Part shown: one piece after another, positions 36,986 through 49,652 of the stretch
How positions within the stretch are numbered: position 1 is the first letter of the stretch
Layout of the letters: each line of letters begins with the position of its first letter
DNA from: Chromobotia macracanthus
Lineage: Eukaryota > Chordata > Actinopteri > Cypriniformes > Botiidae
DNA length: 64,000 nt
Direction of reading: 5' to 3'
Assembly: GCA_036877525.1 (NCBI GenBank)
Contig: JAZGTH010000005.1
Coordinates: 7,210,001-7,274,000, forward strand
The notes under the pieces: model-generated
Told to the model about the DNA's origin: nothing
The model's database searches: none
What the model saw: only the letters and a program-made list of their open reading frames with translations
Program-made: the position numbers and the translations under genes

Positions 36986-39251
36986 CATATTTTGCATGAC
37001 ACAACATTAGTGATAGAAGTTGAATGGAGACCAAAAGAAATAGTTAAACGATGACAGTGTCATAAGAAACCAAGGTATTGGTGTTTATTCATGTAATATT
37101 TATTGATATTTATTATTATCAACTATGTACTGTGTAGGGAAATGTTGTAGACTGTGTGTGTCTCTGTGACCTTATGAATGAGTGAGTAATTCAACAGATT
37201 TAACAAAATGTGTGAGTTTTGTATGCCAGTCTGTCGAACAGCGTTCAACGTCTTGTGCATATAAATATGAGTGTTTTACTGTATGAAAGCGTGCTGTACT
37301 CGAGCACAGTGAAACTTCTGTCTGTCACTGCCATAGTCAAGGAGTCTCATACTCCTGTTCTGTCTAGTCCTGTGAGCTTCTGGAACCTTCCTCAACATCT
37401 GCGTGTCTACAAATGACAGATGCAGCTTCTGTGTGGTACATTAGTTTCCATGCTTTTGCTCTGATGGAGTCGGTCTTAAACTGTGCAGTCGTACAAAGCC
37501 ATGTTCTACATCTTTACTATGTAAATGTAGATGCTTCAAGCAAAGCTCTTTCCACTGCTAACAGGCAATGCATTGTTGAATCATGTGGTTGTGTGTGAAC
37601 GCAACAAGGGTGCCTTGATATCAACAATGTCTTTAGGCCACAAACTAGGACTGTCACAGACCTAGAGTTTACACTGTTTTCTAGGCCATGTTTAATGTGC
37701 TTAAAGCAAGGGTCCTATAAGAAATGATAGTGAAAATTGTAAATCTTTTTGTTCACGTACAGCGTGAGCACTTTATCTGTGAAATACGAGGCCCTTCATC
37801 GCATTAATCCAGAGCTGTACCTACTTATTGAGGCGATTATTTCTGCTGATAGAATCGTGGCTACTTAATTTGCTTTTACGTGCATACCTGTCTAATGGAT
37901 TGGATTTCAGTTCAGTTTTAGTTTGCTCTCACTAATCAGTTTCCTCCATATGCTCTTTAAATAATGAGATCTGTTTTTTTTTCCAGTCAGCCAGGAGCTG
38001 AGCTAGTTAAGTTGCCCAAGTTAATTTCTCTCATCTCTTTTTACATCCATTGCTCCTCTTTGCAAAGTGATACAGTGATTGCGGGCTTAAGTTTGCAGAT
38101 ATTACATAATTGTTTACAAGGGTGTCCCAGCTATCAGCCATCTGCTTGGTCCAACCTGGGACACATGCTACAGGAAATGCTTAGTTATAGCTGTAGGAGA
38201 TTTTGGTGTTGCTTACTATTAAGGGTCCCAGCAGACCAATACTTCAGACTGCTGAAATGTACTTAATGAAACCCATCTTAAAGAGCGTGTTGAAAATGGC
38301 ACAAGGAACACAAAGCTTCATTACCTGTAGGTGGATTTGTAGGCGTGATGACGTCAGTGCACCATTTTAGAAGTGTTTTACCTGTTATGAAGTATTTGCA
38401 GAGGGAACTGCGTCCATTGGTTCAAAAGAGACTGTGCTTTTACATCCCTCTGTTGTAATGATAATATATACGGCTTCAGCCATCTATAGAAGCGTTCCAC
38501 TCACTTCCTCCACATCAGATCTCCTGATCCAGTGTGACGTGAAAGTGGGTGGACCAGATGTACATATAGTCCACATTTTTACCGCCATATGTATTTATAC
38601 ATTCAGACTTTTCAATGATACTGGATTAAAAAAAGCACAGAGCAATGTATTTTTAGTGCTTCTTGTTGCTAGGTGACGTTTCAAAGAGTCATTGTCTTTT
38701 CGTCATTATGTTGTCTGGTGTCAGTGCTCTGGGGTGGGTGGAGGGGGGGGCTGGCTTGTAATTACTTTATAAGGTCACTTTCCTCTCTCCTTGTATGTAA
38801 TCGCGCAGGGTTACAGAACTTAAAGTTCCTCCGTATATCAAGGGCAACCCTTAATTAGAGAGCTAAAAAATTAAGTTGCCCTAAGAGTTTTGAATTTTAA
38901 TAAGAGCTGGTGTTGTTTTGTAGAGCAGTGATTGATCTCCCTTAGGTAATAGATAGCAGGAATACAACTCTTGCATCACAGTAATGGGGTATTTCTAAAA
39001 ATTTACCAACAGCAGAGAGGATTATGGTAATCTCTGTTTAATGATCAAAAGCCAATGGATAACCTTGAAGATAAAGGAAAATACCATACGAGACTTGTAC
39101 AACTCACTGTAAAAATCTGCTGTTTAATGGGGACTGGGAAGGACCATCCCTTGTGGGCTTATGGTCTAAAGTATAGAGTTATCTAACTGTGACTGATTTA
39201 TAATCAAACAGTAGACATGGAAACACAGGCACCATATCCACATGGAAAATG

Positions 39252-40130
39252 TTTAAAGGAACAGTTACCCAAGAAAATTGTCATTACTTACTCACCCTCA
39301 TGTCATTCAGAATCAGTGTGCTGTACAATACGGTACAACAACTGTTCATAGTAACCAGTAGCTGTCAAGCTCCAAAAGACCCTATAAACAAAAACACTAT
39401 AAAAGTCACCAATACGTCTTGTAAAGCTAGATGATGGGTGTGTGAGAAACAGAATGAAAAATGATTTATTGATTATTTTGCTTTTTGAATTTGGCTGTGG
39501 AAGTTATTTCACTTTGTTATTTGTTATTAAAGAACTACACGCTAAAAAAAATTTTTTTTAAACCAAATTGCTAGATTGTTTCAACTCATGATTGGATAAC
39601 AACAAGCCAGCATAGGTTAATTTATAATATTATAATGTTAATTTATGTGTTGTCAACATTTTACCCAGCCATGGTTTGAAAACAACAGCATTTTGAGTGT
39701 ATGGCTTTAGGAGAATTCAATATAGTGAATAAGTCATATTGGATACTTTTATGTTGCCTTTATGGTGTTTATTGTCTTTTTTGGACTGCTTCTACACTGT
39801 AAAAAAACTTTGCAGCCTTAAAATTTTAAGTTTAATCGATGTGGCTGCACAAGTCATTTCAACTTACTCTTTGTAATCTTGACTGGTCTTAGTTGCTGTA
39901 ACTTTGTTTATTTTTATAAGTTACACCAGTCAAGATTTAAAATATTAAGTTGAAATAATTTGTAAAGCCAAGTTGATTAAATATAAAAATTGAAGGCAGG
40001 AAAATTTAAGGCAGTTTTTTACAGTATATGAACCACTGATGTATGATTGGAACTGCAAAAAAAATTCTATTTTAAAAACAACAGCGTACAGGAAAGACAT
40101 GAGGGTGAGAAAATAATGACAGACCAGCAG
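39252..40130. mobile_element. Non-autonomous DNA-transposon-like element with inverted ends
   Basis: The left end TCATTACTTACTCACCCTCA matches the complement of the right end, TCATTATTTTCTCACCCTCA, each followed by TGTC(A/T)TTC. The wording is a widespread fish repeat (TTTAAAGGAACAGTTACCC outer edge). There is no transposase frame. A second element (39793-40027) is inserted inside. Confidence 0.6.
39793..40027. mobile_element. Nested MITE with CACTGTAAAAAA terminal inverted repeats
   Basis: The left end ACACTGTAAAAAAACT and the complement of the right end, ATACTGTAAAAAACTG, form the inverted repeats. ACTGGTCTTAGTT and ACCAGTCAAGATTT, with flanking AAGTTGA / TCAACTT words, make the interior largely self-complementary too. 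The length is about 235 bp, typical of palindromic fish MITEs. Confidence 0.7.
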
Positions 40131-43100
40131 AAAAATAGCAAATAGAAAAAGTACCTTGTTACCTCCATCAATGACCTACTGGAATGCTTTTTATTTTTAC
40201 GTGTGTATGAATCATTATTTGCAATAGTTACAGTGAACAAGCAAACACAAAACAGTGTAAAGGTTTCTTTGCGGACTTGACAACCCCCAAATACTTTCGC
40301 AAACTAAAAAAACTGAATATTCACAGTGCGTAACAGCATGCCTGTTTCATTCATGTATGTCCGGGTGTTTGTGTGTCGTGTGAGAGTCCCGGTCTGTCAC
40401 AAGTGCTCTCGTGATACTCGGATCTTAAAGCATGTCTTTTCTGTGTGTGTGCATTTGTCCTCTAATATTGCATTTCTCTTTAATCACAACATTGAAATAT
40501 TAACAAAAGAAACAAATTGTGCTTGGTTTTGTATGTATTGCTATTTGATAAATTACTGTTTTAAAATAACTTGTTTTTTTAAAGCCAAGTGTTCTTTACT
40601 TAGTTATATGACACTATTATTGTTCTTGTCAATCTGTTCTGTACTGGGACAAACTTATATTTTGGGTAAAAAATGAAGTGCTACATAGTGTACTTTATCA
40701 TCACAACAACAAATAATTTATGTTTTCTTAATGTTAAATTTAGAAGTGTGTGTGTGTGTTTGAGTGAGAGGGTCTGATTTTATGTTAATAAATCTGTAAT
40801 GTGAACAAAAACTTTTTTTGCCAAAAGATAGAGAAAGAGTCTCTGTTCGTAATGCGTAAAGATATGTTTCTTATTTGGTTTATTAATGAGTACATTAAAG
40901 TTGGAATTGTATATTAATAACAGACTATTTTTTTCTTTATTAAAATAGCTTTGTTTTTCCTCAAGTAAATGACAAAAAAAACAGTGCACCTCGGTTCATT
41001 TATCTGCTTGTTGTTTCTTCATTGACTTTTCTGGCTTTCATGTCAAATTCCTTAATAAATTTTAATTAGCAGTATATGCTAAAATATAAAGTGGAACTAT
41101 AAGGAAATGTTACTGGACAAACAACATTTTAAAGGGTCATAAAATAACTATAAGTTTTTATGACTGTTATAATGTCAAGATGTGTTAAGTTTCATGCTAA
41201 AATGTACTTCAAAAATGACTGGACCAGACCAGGGAACTTAAAAACCAACTTTAGCCTCACATCTGTCATGAGACCCTTTAAAAGGATTTACAATGGTTGC
41301 AAACTTTCCTGTGTCATAAGTAGTTTGTCTAGCATATAGCTATACTATCTACCTCACTTTGATTGGATAGGCTAAGTTTCTAACAGCCCTATCCAAGAGG
41401 TATCACACTAAAGAACACCTCTTTTCTGATATCATCTGTCTGATGTCACAAAGTTGAAGCACATGCAGTCATTTATGCAGCTTAGTTTCAGTAAATGCAT
41501 TTTAGGCTGGGTAATGTTTTGAGTTCTCATAGTTACAGTATGTTTTCATAATACATCAAGCTGACAAAAAAGTTGATTCCCCATTAAATGACCCCATTAA
41601 TGAAACAGAATCCATGCTTGAATGGTGACAGTTGATTCTTCCTTCCAAGTCTTTGCGTTCTCCAGAATGTTTGACAGATGGTTTCTGACTTGAAACCATC
41701 CCCCTGCAGACCGATGAAGAGCGCATTTGTACAAAACAGTCATTAGAGAAAAAAGACAGGAAAAGAAGACTAGAGAGGAAATGCTGTGGAGTAACTCACA
41801 TAGGGAGAACAGGAAGACAAAGACACTATTTTAAAAAGTCTGTTAATTTGATGAGCTTCCAACACCTACGCAACTGTTTACTACCATAATAAGAATATGA
41901 AATGTAAAATCAATATAACATGCTCTCATTCATTATTGCTTGGGAAGTACATGAAGGAAACGTTTTTACAAGCATCTATGCCAGCCAACAGAATACTGCA
42001 GTTGAGTTTCCTCTAAAAGGTGGACTGAGAAAAAGGTGTGCGATAAGAGTGCAGTATTTTCAGTGGTGGTTTTATTGATGTATTGAATTTGTCCCCAACC
42101 TTTTCTCCAAAAGAGCACAGCAGTCATTAGGAAAGTTAATGATGTAATTAATTAATTTGCTTATTGATCTCCTCTTACCTTTTTTATTACTGTGTTTTGT
42201 ATCTTTCAGCATTTCCTGAGAAGATAGCAAACAAGCTGCAGTACATACTCCTACATTCCCGAATTCCTCCATTATATGCTAGTTATGTTTTCAGGCTTAT
42301 TCCATTATATGCCTCAAAAGATCTCATATTTCTTCTGTCCCTCTGTTTTCACCTCGAAACATCCAGATAGTTTCTTTCCCCAAAAAATGTTATGACTCCT
42401 TTGATGTCAAAAGTGGATCAAAATCAACACTTTTTAATTTTTTTTTTTTTTCCTTTTAACATTTATACTTTCTAGGAAATAACAAAGGCCACATTCATGC
42501 ATTGAAGTATGTTAAAAAGACACAATATAAAGAGAAACCTTGATATTTATTGGAAACCAGGAATAGAAGCAAAAGCAAAGGTCAGTGTTCAATAATGCAT
42601 TTGAACTGCAGCACATTTCCCTCATAACAATGTTGCTCTGCGTCAGAGAGCCTCAGACCTCCTTTACACTTTTTATGCACATTTGGACTGTCTCCTTTCT
42701 TTCTCTGTCCATCTCAGATTTAATTCTCATAGCATCATGGCTCCTATTTTAAACAGCTTCTCATTTTCAATAATAAAAAATTCATGATATGACACTGTTT
42801 TGTACATACATTTTGATCTATACCATTACGCTACAGTTTATTAAATTGGACTCATATATTCAGCACAAAGTGCTTTCATACTCCACTGAAGAAAACGAGA
42901 CCTTAATACTGTACCTGTTGAGTCTGTGCTAATGCTAATGCAAATGATTGTTAGAATCACCATTTTCAAAAATATTTTCTGTGGATGCAGAAATCTAATG
43001 TCTAATTGGGAATCAGAATCTGATTGTTGTTAGAAAGTGTCTCAGCAGTCCACAGCTCCATTTTCAGACCACTGGGGAGATAAAAAAAAGACACAGCTGC

Positions 43101-46056
43101 AGTAACGAACATTACACTGGCAATTTAGTGTCATCAATCACACAGCTCTGGTGAGGGACAGCGCTGAAGCTGGGGTCAGCTCTCATCACGTTTTAGAACT
43201 CCGCCACAGTTGTTACCAGAAATGAATTCCACTCTGCCCAATTATAGCCGTCATGTTGCATATATCACTTCCAGATGATGCCCATTGAACTTGTCTGGTC
43301 TTTGGCTAAAGCCCATTGTTAGCTGGTGTTGCCAACTATGCAACAGGTAAGTAAAAAATGCTTATATAATAACTGAACCTCAATTCCATTTACTCTTTTG
43401 CAGAAGATATGCACCAGAGCTGTTCGCTGAGAGAATACAGCAGACATTCCTCCTAATTTATTTGAAAAATGATCAAATTAAGCATTAGCTGGGGGTCAGA
43501 GGCCTTGACATCCAACTGTCAGATGAACAAGTTCCCTAATTTAGCTAAACATCATATCAAACTGTGCTTTGCAGAAAATAGATATTCATTCATTCTAGTA
43601 ATAAAAAAAGCACTCTTACCGCTATTCACAGTTTATAATTACATGTACAGTGCTCCCTCTCAGTCTGCTAGGTCATCCAAATGTTAAAGAAAGAAAGTCG
43701 GCTGAAGTGCTTTAAATTAAAATATAAATAAACTCAAACGAGGAGAGTGAGAAGGGGGGCTTGTTTCCTGAACACTATCTTAGGCAATTAGTCATTACAT
43801 AGTGTCACCTCGGGGTGAGGATGATTCACTCAACACTGTAGTGTTGGTTAACGCTCCTCTCGTACACTAATATTAGGATACAGTGAGAAGCGGGAAAATC
43901 ATCACTTTGCCTGCTTATCACAGTAGCTGTTCCATCTTATCTGAAACAATTTAATCTTTCTGAAAATATATTCATGATGTATAAGCATCAGAGAAATTTT
44001 ACTGTCAGGGCTTCCAATTGTCCATCCTTCAGAACACCACACAGAATGGTTTTAGAGCTCTCCATGCTTGTCAGGTCCTCAAGGAGGAAACTTTGAGCTC
44101 GAGAGAGACAAGATTAAGCCTGAATGGCACATTGCACTGGAAGATTTCCAACAATGCCCCCTTCCAACTGTTCATACTGACTGGGGGTAAATATAGAGGA
44201 GGTTTTTGCAGAGCGGAGAGGAGGGAACTGAACGCTCAATTTGAACATTATCCAGCTTTGGAAGGCAATGAGCCAATGGTGAATGATTACACAACATTTC
44301 TTGTTGCAGTTGCATTGTTGGTTTTTTGAAGGGGGAGGTCACATCTTATTGTGTGTCCTTAGTGTTTATATAAATCAAAAACTAGATCCTTTATTGCAAA
44401 CACAAATGTTAAGTATCATTAAAATCCCACATGGCTTGGAAAGGGAAATATCTACGAGCATTCAGTTTTGTCTTTTGATTGGTTTTATTGTGACTGTAGA
44501 GTGAAGAGGAGAGGGGGTACAGGGGGGCCCACAGGACCCAGAGCTCATAATCCAGAGTTGGCATGTGGCACACAGGGGCCACTGAACCAATTACACGGTG
44601 CATTAAAAAGAAGGATAACTGTCTTGCTGGCTGAGATTTCATACAGGGTCTGCACCAGAAGCAGCAAATCAGAAGAAATGTAAAAACTGATTAATGGAGC
44701 AAACAGAGTCTTCTTCGAGAACTACTGTACTATTCTCAGAATACTGCAGGATTCGCTGCTATTGTATTTATTCAATCCATCAACACAAGGAAGTGACTCT
44801 GACTGGATACAGTGTGATGATTATGGATGGAAGAGGCTATCTTTTCAAAATCTTTTTCACGCTATTGTGCAAAGAATTGTCTTGACATTTTTGTTTGCAT
44901 GACATGATCTGCATTTTCTAAACCTAAATAATCAATTTTGCACCATTTTTATAGTTTTGTTTATAGAGATGAAATATATCAGTGAGAACTTGTCACATCA
45001 CTTAAGTCAGCCCTTTGTCTCATTTGCAAATTCAGAAAATGAACAGCTACGGTTCATAACAAAAGATGTTCTGTGTATTACATAATGGTTTCTCCTCACC
45101 AACCAGTGTGGTTCATTCAACACCTTCACTGAAATGAAGCAATCCTGCCCTCTAGTGTTACACTGATGACTTTACGGATGCTAGTGAAGTGCACTTTTGT
45201 ACCCTTTCACTGTATAAATGCGGTTCTCTAAATGTGATGATCAAACAGGTAAGAAATATGTGAAGAAATCCGTTCATCCTTTTGCCGTTTGAGGAGTTTA
45301 CTGTTAGTCATTAGCTTGACAATAATATAAAAGGTAAATAAAATATGCATGCATAAGCCATTTTATTTAATTGGGTAAATCTTGATTAAATCAAAAATCA
45401 GAATATTGACCTTTAATATATGAATACTTTAAAATATGTATAGCGATAGCCTTAATATACAACTTAATCAACTATCAGTAAAAGCATCATCTGAAAGGAG
45501 CAAGTCTACATGAACAATCAAATAGCCACAAGCATAAAATCTCATTGGACCTATTCAGATTTACATGATTTCATAATTCATTTGAGTAATGGGCCAATTC
45601 AATAGCTTTCAATAAATGACATGTTAGATTTAACGATGAAATGATGAGGCTGAACATCACTTGGCACAATGTCAGCCGGTAAAGAGAAAGACGAGGCAGA
45701 ATACTGTATATTTGATTTGGATGGAATAGTCCACATACAGGAAAGAGGGGTGGCCTGTCAGACTGCGAATATAACATTTCAATATAATGTCTATTATGAA
45801 AACCTGAAACGATTTATGTCCAGTTTGGCTTTATGATAAACGGATATTGTCTAATGGTCAGAGCATTTTAGCGTGTGTAAAGTTCAACGGGGGTCGTCGG
45901 CGTGGTGGTATTTTAACACGGACACTTGGAGGCGCCCACAAGCTGTCCTGTGACAATTGATAGAGAGATTTGGAGAAGATGGACTTTGATAAAGCCACTG
46001 CCACACAATTAGTCTGATGATTCCTTTTGTTTTCTAACATCCTTGTATGTCTGATC

Positions 46057-46110
46057 CCAATCCACCGTTGCGGACTAGCGATCTAAAGGTCTGTTACGTT
46101 TTTATAAAAA
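46057..46110 (+). promoter_or_regulatory. ppp1r14b: ppp1r14b core promoter: CCAAT and TATA boxes
   Basis: CCAAT at 46057-46061 and TATAAAAA at 46103-46110 are spaced 42 bases apart. Transcription would start near 46130, giving a 5'UTR of about 110 nt before the ATG at 46243. The motif order and distances are those of a classical TATA promoter; use is inferred. Confidence 0.55.
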
Positions 46111-46242
46111 GGGGCCGGCACTTTTTTTGCAACATGCAATGGATGTGCACATGGCGGAACATTAGTGCCCGGCTCTGTCTTTTAAATTGATGCTTTAACT
46201 AATTAAGCCATTAAATCCACCTTAGCTTTTTCATTAGGGACA

Positions 46243-46434
46243 ATGGCAGCAGTAACGAGTCCGGAAACGACACCTCAACCCCGGGTCTATTTTCAAACGC
46301 CTCCCGGTACCGAAGAAGAAGTGCCACAGAAGCAAGGGCGAGTGACCGTAAAATATGACAGAAAAGAGCTGAGGAGGAGGCTGAATCTGGAAGAGTGGAT
46401 AGTTAGCCAGTTAATGAATCTTTACGACTGCGAG
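46243..46434 (+). CDS. ppp1r14b: ppp1r14b exon 1, residues 1-64
   Basis: It runs from the ATG in GGGACAATGG to donor GAG|GTAGGA at 46435, phase 0. It contains the whole Thr35 inhibitory motif and ends inside LYDCE. Confidence 0.92.
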
Positions 46435-49400
46435 GTAGGACATGTAACATTGTCGTTGCTTTGATTGTGTCAGATCCTTTGTTGCGGGGAATGACAGCTC
46501 TTTCTTTCCTTTGCTCAGCACCGGTGTTGCTCTTTTGTCATGTCTGTATTGTGCCATAGTTCCCCTGCTGTAATAAATCGACCAGCGTGACATTTGTTCA
46601 TTTTGTTCATCTTGATGTCGTTAATCGATGTTGATTTATGGTTATGCATTTACACATGAAAGGGCGTGGCATGACAGAAGTATAGACAAAGCCGTAAAAC
46701 AAAGCTGAGCAGGTGGCTTAGGTAAAACAGTGTTAACAACCTCATCCATCCTTTATTGCTTATGCAACTATTAATATTTCATCCAAATGTGGGCTTGCTT
46801 CATATATTAATGCCACATTGATCTATTTGAGGATGCTATAGTTGCTTTAAGACACGAATCTAAATCTGATATATATACTTACAGATGAGCAAAACCTAGT
46901 TATGCTTGAGAAATATTTTACAGTATTTACGTTTCTATTGCTTATATAAAAGAGACATTGGTTTAGGATGTTTTTTTGTCTCCCTGCAGCCCTCCGGGAT
47001 CTGGAATCACCCCGTAGCCATTGTGATGATGTCATCTGTTCAGACATGTAAAACATGCTTCACTTTAAGCTTGACTTAACCTCCAGAGCTAATATATCTG
47101 ACCTAGATTATATGTAGTGTAAAAGTAGAGAGCTCTTTAAATGAGATTTTTCTCACTGCTCATTTTAGCCCAGCAGTAGGCCTCATCCTGAGCTAAAACT
47201 GGCTTTGGCAACCCACGATGCTTTGTCTTGTACTACAGCGTGGCCTGAATGTGTTGGATTTTTTAGGCTTGCAGACTTACATTCATTTCCCATCGATAGG
47301 TGGTTTTGATGATTCCTATTGATAGATGAATGTTAGGACAAGTGCTACAATACATAACAGTGGTATTCTAATAACCCTTTGTGAAAGTAAGACCACACAT
47401 TTTCACCCGTGAAATGTTCAACCGGTTAATAGTATATTAATGTGGTCTGGCAGGAGAACTCGCCTATTACATTGCTAGTCACTGCAATGTTTGCTCACCA
47501 ATTAAGCTGACGTTTAGAATGACAAAATTCACAATGGCCCTCAGCTAAAACCGAAGCCAAAATCTTGTCTGCCTTAGAGGATAACAATGTACAGTGACAA
47601 ACAACATAACCCAATTTAAATGATTTTCTGCTCTGGCCTTTATTCAAGACAGCACAGACAAACATCGGCTCACATTATTTGTTTTATGATTAAATCTGCG
47701 GCTTTCAATATTTACTTAGCATTTGTTTTAAAGTGAAGTGTCCGTTTTCTCAGTGAGCGCCGTCACAAATTTTTTTCTGTCACTGCTGTTTTTAAAGTGT
47801 TTCCGGTAATTTACATTCAGTTTGTCATTATTGGAAAAAAACCTCAGCAGCAGGATGATTATGGCACCAACTCAAAGCATTACACGGCTTCCTATCAAAT
47901 AAATAAATAAATGGATATTTAATGAAACTAAACAGCCCCAGGAACCAATGTAGAAAATTGGTTGCCTGGGGCAACAGACAATTACATAGTTTAGCTGTCA
48001 TTATACAAAATATCTAAATACAGAATTGCTTAATTAACCAATCAGAATTGAGTATTTGAAAGTACATTGACTTTCATGATCGTATCGGTTGCTGGGGTGA
48101 CTGAGTAATAGATAGCATTCTACCCACCCCAAGGTAAGTGCAAAGAGCCTTTGTTCATGACTCACCAGGAGTACGTCTGATCATACTTTGGTTGGTTGTA
48201 GTGTGCTGGAGCCGCTCAACAATATGGGTCAATGTAAAGAGTTTTATAACAGACCTGCATTCTGATACTGAAGTAGCACACAGGCACATGAACAAAAACT
48301 TGTGACAATTCCTCCCACAGCAGCTTGTTTTTGCTTCTCTTTATCACCCCCATAAACTCACAGATGGAGCCTAATAGCCCTGCAGAAAAACAGCATTAAA
48401 AGTGTCTGTCGAAAATAAGTGTCAGAGTAAACTAGCTGCAGTAAGACACAAAATCTCAGATTTTTGAAAGTGAAGCTGTGGTTATACTATATTTGCGTGT
48501 CCCCGTCAATCAAAGAGGGTATCAGACAGCCTTTAAATAGAGAGGAAAGATAGACACTGTGTTCTCTATGTGAACAGAGCTGGCAGGAAGTGAATGAAGA
48601 TTGTTATTCTCACAAGCACACACACACATTTAATAACGCATGGAGGATCAGCCTGTTGTGTAAGAGGATGTCATAGACAAAGGTAGATGTCCTTTAGGAT
48701 GTACAAATAATAGTAATGAGCTCACACATGGTCGACCCCTATAGCTGCGCAAACTTGGCTTGGATCAAAAGAGACGCTTTCCTGTTTTCAGTGTCAGTAC
48801 AAAAGATGCTTGTCTGCAAAGAATGAAATGCTGACCATCTGACCATCGTTTTGTGGCTTTTGAATTATTTTCATCCTTTTCTCATTATTTCATTCCTCTT
48901 ATCAGTGATTCTGTGTTTTGCAGGAGGACGAGGTCCCTGAGCTGGAGATAGATGTGGATGAGCTGCTGGATCTGCCCAGTGATGTCGAGAGAGCCATTCG
49001 AGTGAAGGTCTAATCACATCTCTAATACATTTGCTTGATCCTGTTCGCTTTAAAGATCTCCCTTAAGAATATTCATTTCTCACCACTAGACTTTCTCAGT
49101 TTCTGCATCGAATTGCCTACCAGTATCCCTCTGACATTTTATATGCAGGTGGTTTTATATTTATCCTTAAACTAGCAAGCTATTTTTAAAGCTGGAAGTT
49201 CAGCAGGGGATTTGTTTGTCAGAAAAGAAGCTTGGCACATTTCTCTATAATATTTCAGTATTTTACATCAGCCTTCTTTAATTGCTGCACATACGTAGTT
49301 GGAAAAACAGCATATTAAGCTGTGAATTAATTCCCTTTTCATTTGTGTTACACAGATGCTGCTGGTCGACTGTTACAAACCTAATGATGTAAGTCCCATT

Positions 49401-49652
49401 TTGAATATTAATAGCAGTGGTAATTGGCTCCATTACAGTCTGAGCCATTGATTCACTCATTACATTGTGATTACGCTTCATTTAATGATGCCAAAGACAG
49501 AAATTAGCAGAGATCATTTTTTACCAGCTCTTCCCCACAATAATTATTGAATTGACGATCACCTGCAGGACTTTGTTGCGGCGCTGCTGGAAAAGGTTCG
49601 AGGCATGCAAAAACTCAACACTCCCCAGAAGAAAGGTGAGCTGACGCCATGA
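46243..49652 (+). CDS. ppp1r14b: Protein phosphatase 1 inhibitor subunit 14B (PHI-1), 4 exons
   Basis: This cytosolic inhibitor of the PP1 catalytic subunit is known in the family to become potent when one Thr is phosphorylated (by PKC or ROCK), raising myosin light-chain phosphorylation. Exons 46243-46434, 48924-49007, 49356-49388 and 49569-49652 are all phase 0 and give 130 residues. Seen: PRVYFQTPP near the N-terminus, then GRVTVKYDRKELRRRLNLEEW with the regulatory Thr at T35. The PELEIDVDELLDL helix (69-81), LLVDCYKP (94-101) and RGMQKL with TPQKK at the end all match PPP1R14B better than 14A, 14C or 14D. The protein ends KKGELTP, a few residues beyond the mammalian KK end. Confidence 0.92.
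46435..48923 (+). other. ppp1r14b: ppp1r14b intron 1
   Basis: 2.5 kb of AT-rich intron with ordinary splice ends. I saw no coding exon, RNA gene or clear transposon in it. Confidence 0.7.
48924..49007 (+). CDS. ppp1r14b: ppp1r14b exon 2, residues 65-92
   Basis: The acceptor TTTTGCAG ends at 48923 and the donor is AAG|GTCTAA. It encodes EDEVPELEIDVDELLDL, then PSDVERAIRVK. The exon is small but matches the family segment exactly in order. Confidence 0.9.
49356..49388 (+). CDS. ppp1r14b: ppp1r14b micro-exon 3, residues 93-103
   Basis: Only 33 nt. The acceptor TTACACAG ends at 49355 and the donor is GAT|GTAAGT. It encodes MLLVDCYKPND, matching the conserved LLVDCYKP of PPP1R14 proteins. Confidence 0.88.
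49569..49652 (+). CDS. ppp1r14b: ppp1r14b exon 4, residues 104-130
   Basis: The acceptor CACCTGCAG ends at 49568. It encodes DFVAALLEKVRGMQKL, then NTPQKKGELTP and TGA at 49650-49652. A donor-like AAAG|GTGAGC lies inside the last codons at about 49635. Confidence 0.88.
   Translation, partial: DFVAALLEKVRGMQKLNTPQKKGELTP

Larger units (their letters stand above)
36986..46050. other. Intergenic region slc8a4 - ppp1r14b
   Basis: No recognisable coding exon or RNA gene. It contains the nested transposon at 39252-40130, a G-run cluster at 38731-38749 and generally AT-rich unique-looking sequence. The proximal few kilobases may be long 3'UTR of slc8a4, and the right end blends into the ppp1r14b promoter. 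Confidence 0.6.

Noticed and set aside
45141..45163. CTCF-like CCTGCCCTCTAGTGTTAC
   Set aside because: It shares only the CCCTCTAGTG core with the motif and is much weaker than the site at 50894.
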